NCBI GenBank assembly: GCA_012960755.1
Contig: DUAT01000086.1
Span: forward strand, 13,995 to 24,513
Direction of reading: 5' to 3'
Source: Gammaproteobacteria bacterium
GTDB taxonomy: Bacteria > Pseudomonadota > Gammaproteobacteria > Pseudomonadales > Azotimanducaceae_A
Length of the DNA: 10,519 nt
In this document: positions 5,041 to 10,519 of the stretch, piece by piece
Numbering within the stretch: position 1 is the first letter of the stretch
How the letters are laid out: each line of letters starts with the position of its first letter
Position numbers and translations under genes: made by a program
The notes under the pieces: model-generated
Told to the model about the DNA's origin: nothing
The model's input: only the letters and a program-made list of their open reading frames with translations
The model's database searches: none

Positions 5041-6927
5041 CTACGGAGCTTGTGCCGCTAACTCGGAGACATGGATCAACTCAGCCAGTGAGCGGGTCTG
5101 CAGCTTCTGCATGACACGCCCGCGATGGGTCTTGACGGTCTTCTCACTGATCCCCATTGTATAGGCAATCTGCTTGTTCAGCTGGCCCTTGACCACCAGT
5201 TCCATGACCTCAGTTTCGCGCGGTGTAAGCCTGACTATCTTCTCCTTTGCTGCCCCGCGCTGTGCATAGTGGTCCCGGGCCTGATGATCGATCTCAACGG
5301 CGCGGGCAATAACCCCCAGCAGTTTCTCGTCATCGACCGGCTTTTCCAGGAAATCCATCGCGCCCTGCCTCATTGCCGTTATGCCGGATTCGATGTCACC
5401 GGCACCAGTCATGAATATGATGGGCATGGTGTATTCGCGGTTATTGAGCTCGGTCTGCAGCTCAATGCCTGTTTTACCCGGCATGTGCAGATCCACCAGC
5501 AGGCAGCACCATCCGCCATAATGTTCGCACTGCAGGAATGCCTCTGCGGATGAAAATGTCTCGACCATATACCCAGCCGAGCGGAGCAACCGACTCAGGG
5601 CCTTGAGAACCGACGGGTCATCGTCCACGATGAAGATTTTTGTTTCGTCCAGCATTCGCTTTTTGGGCGCGTTCTCATCTTCGACCGAACGCTCGTTAGC
5701 CGCTTCAGCGCCCAATACCGGCAAGGTTATGGAGAATGACGCGCCCGCACCCTTGTTGTTCCGAGCCCGTAGTTCTCCCCCATGGTTCCTCATGACCGTC
5801 TGGGAAATGGCAAGTCCCATGCCCATTCCGCCTTTTTTGGTGGTGTAGAAAGTTTCCATAAGGTCCGCAAGTGGCGTCGTTTTGAAACCAATTCCGCTGT
5901 CCTGGACACGGATCTCAATATCTGTTGGCGTGGCAAGGCGCGAGCTGATCAGAAGCTTTCGATCGCCCTGGTCAACGGCTTCCATCGCCTCCAAAGCATT
6001 CACTACGAGGTTCAACAGGACCTGTTGCAACTGAATATGATTGCCCGATACAGCAGGCAGGTCGAGCGCAAGCTCCGTCTTGACTTCGACGTGATGTAAA
6101 AGCAGCTCACTTCTGAGCAGCTGCGCGATCTCGCCAATGATTTGAGTGATATTGAGCACCTCTCTTCGAGACTCTTGTGGCTTCATCAGGATTTTCAGCT
6201 CTTTAATCACCTCTCCCGCCCGTCGGGCATCGCTGATCAGGTCCGAGATTATCTCGTCCCCTCCTTCAGGGAATGGGGAATCGATATGGCATTGCCGCTT
6301 GAGTACCTGGGCGTTAGAGAGCATAGCGGTCAGAGGCTGATTGAGTTGGTGGGCCAACGAGGCCGAGACTTCTCCCAGGATGCCTATCCGATTCATGTGC
6401 TCGAGCTCGCCCCGCTGCTTTTGGACAGCGGACTCAATTTCTCTGAATCTGGTGATGTCGCTCAGACAAACCGTTAAGGTGACTTCACCCTGCGCCTCGA
6501 TCCTGGAGATGGATGCACTTGCCGGAAACTGTGTGCCGTCTTTTTTCAAGCCCTGGATCTCAGTCCGCTGACCCATCAGCCGGTTGGGTTCCTTCGATTG
6601 GGAATAGCCTTCCACGAACTTGTTGTGTGTGCTTCTAGATGGCTGAGGTATGAGCATATCCAGCGGTTTTCCAATCACCTCCCGGGTTTCATATCCGAAA
6701 ATCCGTTGCGCGCCCTGGTTGAAGAGCCTGATACATTGATCCTCATCAATTGAAATGATGGCATCGGCTGAGATATCCAGAATGTTGTCGAGCAGCGGGT
6801 CATGATTCGTCGCGAACGTGTTGCTCTCCAATTCACCCAAACGGCGCCGAAGAGAATCCAGCTCATCGATCAGTTGCTGCTTTGTCTTCCCAGCATCTAC
6901 CTTTTTCGGGTGATAAGGCTTGGACAT
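5041..6927 (-). CDS. PAS-histidine kinase-receiver-LuxR HTH fusion (FixL-FixJ-like hybrid)
   Basis: A 628-residue soluble protein with no membrane segment. Domains: N-terminal coiled coil (about 14-36); PAS (about 44-164, ISADAIISIDEDQ, FGYETREVIGKP, KKDGTQFPASASIS); dimerisation/phosphoacceptor domain with H193 in ASLAHQLNQPLTA (HPK4-like HxxNQP); HATPase with N306/N310, DSGIGF (343-348) and GMGMGLAI (367-374). From Met425 (MLDETKIFIVDDD) it continues as a complete FixJ-like receiver with D479 (LLVDLHMPG), T507 and K529, ending in a LuxR/FixJ HTH (about 567-609, LTPRETEVMEL, NKQIAYTMGISEKTVKTH). Sensor and DNA-binding regulator are thus one polypeptide. I chose the ATG at 6927 because GGAGG sits 5 nt before it; a TTG at 6945 would add six residues. 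It is predicted to autophosphorylate H193, pass phosphate to D479 and regulate transcription. It is divergent from cti. The signal is unknown. Confidence 0.92.
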   Translation of the reverse strand: MSKPYHPKKVDAGKTKQQLIDELDSLRRRLGELESNTFATNHDPLLDNILDISADAIISIDEDQCIRLFNQGAQRIFGYETREVIGKPLDMLIPQPSRSTHNKFVEGYSQSKEPNRLMGQRTEIQGLKKDGTQFPASASISRIEAQGEVTLTVCLSDITRFREIESAVQKQRGELEHMNRIGILGEVSASLAHQLNQPLTAMLSNAQVLKRQCHIDSPFPEGGDEIISDLISDARRAGEVIKELKILMKPQESRREVLNITQIIGEIAQLLRSELLLHHVEVKTELALDLPAVSGNHIQLQQVLLNLVVNALEAMEAVDQGDRKLLISSRLATPTDIEIRVQDSGIGFKTTPLADLMETFYTTKKGGMGMGLAISQTVMRNHGGELRARNNKGAGASFSITLPVLGAEAANERSVEDENAPKKRMLDETKIFIVDDDPSVLKALSRLLRSAGYMVETFSSAEAFLQCEHYGGWCCLLVDLHMPGKTGIELQTELNNREYTMPIIFMTGAGDIESGITAMRQGAMDFLEKPVDDEKLLGVIARAVEIDHQARDHYAQRGAAKEKIVRLTPRETEVMELVVKGQLNKQIAYTMGISEKTVKTHRGRVMQKLQTRSLAELIHVSELAAQAP

Positions 6928-7397
6928 TAATTCCTCCACCGACAATGTAGATGCAACACGGGTATTACGCCCGAAACTGTCATCCTGTCCGACCCTTCAT
7001 ACTCGTATTTTAGCGTAATATTATCAAGTTGTTCAAACTCTGCCATTGCTGAGTAACGCTGGAACTTGGCAAAACTGAAAACTCATCCATGTGTTTTTCC
7101 CAAAACGTCTCGATAAGGCTACTTCTGCAATCTCGAAGAACACTCGCATCGGTTATACCCTGATCTCACCGTTGCCTCAACCATGGGACCAAAGGCCGAT
7201 AGATCTCCCCTATTGTAGTTGTATACGCTCGTAAGCCGTACATGAGAGATCATTAATTTCAGTCACTGCTGTACCTTTTTTAAGCGGGGTGTACTGGTAA
7301 TGATATTCAGATCCTTCGCCATAGAGCCAGTACGAACCAACATAGCCTTCTTCTGGATCCATGGTCTGGATGCACAAAATTGGGAGCGGTCCAGCAG
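6928..7397. other. Divergent intergenic region between the hybrid regulator and cti
   Basis: A 470-bp region between two divergently transcribed genes, long enough to hold both promoters and operator sites. I see one candidate promoter for the regulator (7007-7036) and a doubtful small minus-strand ORF (7210-7422). No convincing cti promoter, symmetrical operator or riboswitch-like fold was found by eye. Confidence 0.5.
7007..7036 (-). promoter_or_regulatory. Candidate sigma70 promoter for the hybrid kinase gene
   Basis: On the minus strand, TTGAAC (7036-7031) is separated by 18 nt from TAAAAT (7012-7007), matching -35 at 4/6 and -10 at 5/6. It would give a leader of about 70 nt before the ATG at 6927. 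It was found by eye only; A/T-rich DNA here makes chance matches fairly likely. Confidence 0.35.
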
Positions 7398-7422
7398 ATG
7401 AAACTAAATCATTCTTATCCAT
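7210..7422 (-). CDS. Doubtful small ORF, 70 aa, or remnant
   Basis: I do not recognise this protein. Its composition looks protein-like (GYVGSYWLYGEGSEYHYQY, TAVTEINDL; acidic and Tyr-rich) rather than like a frame shadow. There is no signal peptide or known motif. Starting at 7422 it overlaps the cti start antisense by 25 bp. An inner ATG at 7362 (MDPEEGY) would avoid the overlap and give 50 residues. Neither start has a good Shine-Dalgarno. It could be the C-terminal tail of a gene destroyed by rearrangement next to cti, a genuine small gene, or chance. Confidence 0.28.
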   Translation of the reverse strand: MDKNDLVSSAGPLPILCIQTMDPEEGYVGSYWLYGEGSEYHYQYTPLKKGTAVTEINDLSCTAYERIQLQ

Positions 7423-9758
7423 TGTGGATTTTTCTTCTGATCGCTGGCTGCACCACTATTAGTCGCACCATCGACACGCTTCAATTGGAACAACGCTATG
7501 GTAAACCCGAACCCAGCGACCGAAGGGTTGACAGCCTCACTGCAGATTCCGTCGACTATTGGGTTCAGGTCAAACCAATCATAGAAAAACGCTGCCTGGT
7601 CTGCCACGGCTGTTACGATGCACCCTGTCAACTGAAAATGAGTTCCATAGAAGGTATCGAGCGCGGCGCCAGCCTTACCAAAGTCTACAATCCAGCGAGA
7701 ATCAAGGCTGCATCGCCAACTCGACTCTTCGTGGATGCACATTCAGTCGTCCAGTGGCGCGAAAAAGACTTTTTTCCCGTTCTAAATGAGTTCGCGGATT
7801 CACCAGAAGCCAATCGCGAAGCGGGTGTTTTCTATCGAATACTGCGGCTTAAGCAGGAAAACCCACTGCCAGATACGAAACTATTACCGGATAGCTTCGA
7901 TTTAGCCCTTAACAGAAAACAGTTTTGCCCAAAGCCCGAGGAAATGGACATATTCTCTGCAAAACATCCCTTGTGGGGTATGCCCTTTGCACTCCCAGGG
8001 GTGCCACCAGAAGAGCAGGATGTGCTGATGAGCTGGATAGAGCAAGGTGCCCACTATACGCAGCGGTCTCCTCTACCTGGATCATTCAATGCGCACATCA
8101 GTAGCTGGGAAGCGTTTCTCAATGGCTCCTCACTCAAGGCACAGCTTGCAAGCCGCTATATATACGAACACCTTTCATACGCCCACCTGTATTTTTCGGA
8201 ATTGGATGATCTCAGATTCTTCACTCTGGTTCGCTCAAAAACACCCCCTGGGCAACCGGTAGATCTGATCGCCACTCGCCTACCCTACACTGATCCCGGC
8301 GTCGAGCGAGTCTACTATCGAATCCAGGAATACGTGGGCAGTGTCGTGGACAAAACCCATATGCCCTACGCCCTGAATACAAGTCGTATAGAGATTTGGC
8401 GCAACCTATTTATTGATGCTGACTACACGGTGACAGAGCTGCCGACCTACGATAGGAAGGTATCTGCCAATCCCTTTAGTGTCTTTGCTGAATTACCGAT
8501 CCGGTCTCGTTACAAATTCATGTTGGATGAAGCCCAGTTCACTATTAGCGCATTCATCAAAGGGTCGGTTTGCCGTGGAGAAGTTGCCCTGAGTGTCATT
8601 GATGATAACTTCTGGATATTTTTTACTGATCCGGATAATAGCAAGGAACTATTACTGGAGAATTTCTTAGCCAAGGAAGCTCAGGCACTTGAACTACCAG
8701 CCGGAACTAAGAATATCGACCGACCCTTCCATTATTGGCATCGGTATCGTGACCAGCAGGCAGATTTTTTAGCGAGAAAAGACCAGTTCCTGGACAAACA
8801 CTTTACTGAGGCCGAGGATCTCACGCTCGATCTGATTTGGGATGGAGATGGTCACAATCAGAATGCCAGCCTGACTGTTTACCGTCATTTCGATAATGCT
8901 ACCGTTGAAAAGGGCCTCCTCGGACAACCGCCGAAAACAGCCTGGTTGATTGGCTACTCACTGATGGAGCGGATCCATTACCTGCTGGTTGCGGGCTACG
9001 ATGTGTATGGTAATCTCGGCCATCAACTCGACACCCGACTCTATATGGATTTCCTGCGCATGGAAGGCGAATCCAATTTCCTCACCTTGCTGCCAGAAGA
9101 CGCACGAATTCGCGAACGAAACTTCTGGTATCGCAATGCCGACGAGAAGCTCAAGGCCTATATTTCCAATCCGCTATTCGAAGATCATTCGTCACCCGGA
9201 ATTCCTTACCAAACCAATGACCAGAAGAACGAATTGTATACAATGCTCAAAGATCGGCTTCAAAGTGTTCTGCCGACAAAACACACAATGGCTTCCCTCA
9301 ACAATCCCCGTACACGTCATGAGCTGGACAGGCTAAACAATCTTACTGGGGCACCTGTGAATCTCCTGCCGGAAACTGCATTTGTACAAATTTCTGGCGA
9401 TGCAGGTGATGAATACGTCACTTTGGTCCACAATGATGCCTATGCAAATCTGTCTTCTGTATTTCGCGAAAAGAAAAATCGACTACCCGAAGAAGACACC
9501 CTCTCCGTAATCCCAGGGTTTATCGGTGCCTATCCAGTTGCCTTTTACAAAGTCAGTGAGCAGGGGATCAGCAATTTTGTTGATTCAATAAGCCAAATTG
9601 AAACGGAAGATGATTACGCCGAATTTCTGGATAGCTACGGCATCAGACGAACAGACATGAACTTCTGGCAGCACAGCGACAGAATTCATACTGCCTTTAG
9701 ACAAGAAGGCGCGGTGGGCTTCGGTATGTTTGACTACAACCGACTGGAAAACCGCTAA
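7398..9758 (+). CDS. cti: Fatty acid cis/trans isomerase (periplasmic cytochrome c-type)
   Basis: This 786-residue protein matches Cti in length and motifs. Cti converts cis to trans unsaturated acyl chains of membrane phospholipids without ATP or a double-bond shift, an acute response to solvents, heat and other membrane-fluidising stress. The N-terminus is a lipoprotein-type signal (hydrophobic core, then LIAGC with Cys18). The haem c site is C66-LV-C69-H70 in a CLVCHGCYDAPCQLK context that I recognise from Pseudomonas Cti. Further family-like stretches include HPLWGMPFALPGV, DKTHMPYALN, YWHRYRDQQADF and MERIHYLLVAGYDVYGN. I chose the ATG at 7398, not the TTG at 7380, because the signal peptide then begins MKLNHSYPLW; a GGGAG at 7382-7386 precedes it by 11 nt, a rather long spacing. 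It would act in the periplasm facing the inner membrane. It stands alone, divergent from the kinase-regulator fusion. No frameshift or missing motif was seen. Confidence 0.93.
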   Translation: MKLNHSYPLWIFLLIAGCTTISRTIDTLQLEQRYGKPEPSDRRVDSLTADSVDYWVQVKPIIEKRCLVCHGCYDAPCQLKMSSIEGIERGASLTKVYNPARIKAASPTRLFVDAHSVVQWREKDFFPVLNEFADSPEANREAGVFYRILRLKQENPLPDTKLLPDSFDLALNRKQFCPKPEEMDIFSAKHPLWGMPFALPGVPPEEQDVLMSWIEQGAHYTQRSPLPGSFNAHISSWEAFLNGSSLKAQLASRYIYEHLSYAHLYFSELDDLRFFTLVRSKTPPGQPVDLIATRLPYTDPGVERVYYRIQEYVGSVVDKTHMPYALNTSRIEIWRNLFIDADYTVTELPTYDRKVSANPFSVFAELPIRSRYKFMLDEAQFTISAFIKGSVCRGEVALSVIDDNFWIFFTDPDNSKELLLENFLAKEAQALELPAGTKNIDRPFHYWHRYRDQQADFLARKDQFLDKHFTEAEDLTLDLIWDGDGHNQNASLTVYRHFDNATVEKGLLGQPPKTAWLIGYSLMERIHYLLVAGYDVYGNLGHQLDTRLYMDFLRMEGESNFLTLLPEDARIRERNFWYRNADEKLKAYISNPLFEDHSSPGIPYQTNDQKNELYTMLKDRLQSVLPTKHTMASLNNPRTRHELDRLNNLTGAPVNLLPETAFVQISGDAGDEYVTLVHNDAYANLSSVFREKKNRLPEEDTLSVIPGFIGAYPVAFYKVSEQGISNFVDSISQIETEDDYAEFLDSYGIRRTDMNFWQHSDRIHTAFRQEGAVGFGMFDYNRLENR

Positions 9759-9879
9759 ATCACCGCCTCAACAAACTGCTTCCCAGACCTTTTAATCCAA
9801 AATTTCTCGGTTAGCATACTGTCTGAAGATGGGCATCAGACAACGGCTCGCTAAGTCCCGCGAAGGACTCTAAGTGAGA
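9759..9879. other. Short spacer between convergent cti and the marC-like fragment
   Basis: It contains a 6-bp inverted repeat GTCTGA/TCAGAC (9821-9826 and 9836-9841, 9-nt loop) and a 5-bp AGTCC/GGACT stem (9854-9869). Neither is followed by a T-run, so neither is a convincing intrinsic terminator. Confidence 0.35.
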
Positions 9880-10251
9880 TCAAAGGCACCCTTTATTCCT
9901 TCCGGCCTTCTGGATGACATCGCACTCGTCTTTATCCAGGTGATGGACAGGAGACTGATTGCCCTGCAACATATGAAAGCCAATGAGGAACACCAATATG
10001 CCGCCCGTAGTCTGGAACGCAGGTAAGGTGATACCGAACACACTAAAGATCACGACACTAGCCAGACAGAATAGCGTCACAATGAGGAAAGCCAAACCGC
10101 AGGAGCGAAGTGCAATGCGAGTAATGGCGGCCTGGTCTATTTCGGCTGTAAGGCTCAGGAATATTGGCACGTTGGCGATCGGGTTCATGATGGCGGAAAA
10201 ACCCATGAAGACCGCCAATGTATGTGCAGTAATATCATTCAAAATATTCAT
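9880..10251 (-). pseudogene. MarC-family (UPF0056) membrane protein, 3'-truncated
   Basis: The 123 residues match the N-terminal half of MarC/NAAT-family inner-membrane proteins: FMGFSAIMNPIANVPIFLSLT, then hydrophobic helices about 11-31, 46-70 and 74-98, with TTGGILVFLIGFHMLQG. Family members are usually about 200-220 residues with a second half containing an IPLLAGPG-like motif. Here the frame ends after VHHLDKDECDVIQKAGRNKGCL. I looked in the other two minus-strand frames down to cti and found no continuation, so the second half is absent rather than merely frameshifted. The start at 10251 has a weak AAGG ribosome binding site and overlaps the stop of a possible upstream small ORF (ATGA). 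The MarC family, despite its name, is not a proven drug-resistance transporter. The fragment is probably non-functional. Confidence 0.7.
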
Positions 10252-10400
10252 CTGGCCTTTTTGGAGCCTCGACCGGGCTCGCCGAACACAATAATGCCGG
10301 GGAGCCCGTCCAGATTGTCTTTGGTACCCTTCTTTTCATGTTCGTGTCTTTTTTTCCTCTCGTGTCTGAAAACAACATCACTTAAGGAAAGAAACAGCAC
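10248..10400 (-). CDS. Possible 50-aa ORF overlapping the marC-like start
   Basis: Reads from a GTG at 10400 to a TGA at 10250-10248, which overlaps the marC-like ATG by 4 nt. The product is highly charged in the middle (RHERKKRHEHEKKGTK) and ends GLPGIIVFGEPGRGSKKAR. I do not recognise it. There is no good Shine-Dalgarno before the GTG, so the overlap is the only real support. It could be the tail of an upstream gene or chance. Confidence 0.22.
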   Translation of the reverse strand: MLFLSLSDVVFRHERKKRHEHEKKGTKDNLDGLPGIIVFGEPGRGSKKAR

Positions 10401-10433
10401 TCACAATTCTATTTCCTGACAAGAACCAGCTAG

Positions 10434-10519
10434 GGAACCTCTGATTAAGTAGATATTTTCGTCAGGGCAAGGAAGGGTGGAATGGAGAAAAGTTGTTAAC
10501 ATGCTGTATGTTAACAACT
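10434..10519. mobile_element. Possible end of an IS5-like insertion sequence, cut by the window edge
   Basis: GGAACCTCTGATTAAG follows a CTAG (10430-10433). From memory, GGGAACCTCTG-type termini next to a CTAG/YTAR target occur in IS5-family elements. No transposase coding sequence or second end is visible in the remaining 86 bp, so this is a weak inference. Confidence 0.28.
10491..10519. repeat. Perfect 12-bp inverted repeat, 5-nt loop
   Basis: AGTTGTTAACAT (10491-10502), loop GCTGT, then ATGTTAACAACT (10508-10519). Each arm contains the palindrome GTTAAC. There is no T-run inside the window, and the symmetry may extend past the edge. It could be an operator, a hairpin or part of a mobile element. 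Confidence 0.85.

Noticed and set aside
5125..6571. Several plus-strand frames opposite the hybrid kinase gene
   Set aside because: All are antisense shadows of a gene with intact, ordered domains; none has protein-family features.
9821..9869. Intrinsic terminator after cti
   Set aside because: The two small stems are short and neither is followed by a run of T.
1..10519. CRISPR array, tRNA or rRNA genes, phage defence island
   Set aside because: No regularly spaced repeats other than the protein-coding Ig units, no cloverleaf or rRNA signature, and no recognisable defence genes.

Overview
The window looks like a chromosomal segment of a free-living, probably aquatic gammaproteobacterium. 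The strongest clue is a complete cti gene (periplasmic fatty acid cis/trans isomerase with a haem c motif), which is typical of Pseudomonas/Marinobacter/Vibrio-type bacteria. A FixL/FixJ-type signalling locus, a DUF2092/DUF6515-like envelope gene pair and an IS3-family insertion sequence fit the same setting. No species-level assignment is possible from the sequence alone.

Layout, left to right. (1) Positions 1-769 hold the 3' end of a plus-strand surface or secreted protein built of about 94-residue Ig-like repeats; two copies share an 80-nt identical block. (2) 770-1255 has no intact gene; it holds a decayed fragment resembling the small secreted HNH/DUF1524-type nucleases and one copy of a 46-bp repeat. 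(3) A two-gene minus-strand operon (3096 down to 1256) encodes a secreted DUF2092-like (LolA-fold-like) protein and a secreted DUF6515-like protein with a long Arg/Asp-rich segment. The second copy of the 46-bp repeat lies just upstream, so the operon is flanked by direct repeats. (4) An AT-rich gap leads into an IS3-family element (about 3335-4550). Its two transposase reading frames are joined at an A7 run but offset in the +1, not the canonical -1, direction. (5) A minus-strand signalling locus follows: a PAS-histidine kinase-receiver-LuxR HTH fusion (6927 to 5041), then a single-domain receiver (4963 to 4577). The IS ends 26 bp beyond the receiver stop. (6) A 470-bp divergent intergenic region carries a candidate promoter and a doubtful small ORF. 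(7) cti runs on the plus strand (7398-9758). (8) Minus strand: a 3'-truncated MarC-family membrane protein, possibly preceded by an overlapping small ORF. (9) The window ends in a perfect 12-bp inverted repeat, perhaps inside the end of another insertion sequence.

How the genes may work together. The kinase and its FixJ-like DNA-binding regulator sit in one polypeptide, so phosphotransfer and transcriptional output may be intramolecular, and the separate receiver could compete for phosphate or divert it. The fusion is divergent from cti, whose product stiffens the membrane by converting cis to trans unsaturated fatty acids under solvent or heat stress. Control of cti by this system is therefore a reasonable but untested hypothesis. 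The surroundings (IS3 element, truncated marC, HNH remnant, flanking repeats, possible second IS) suggest an actively rearranging region.
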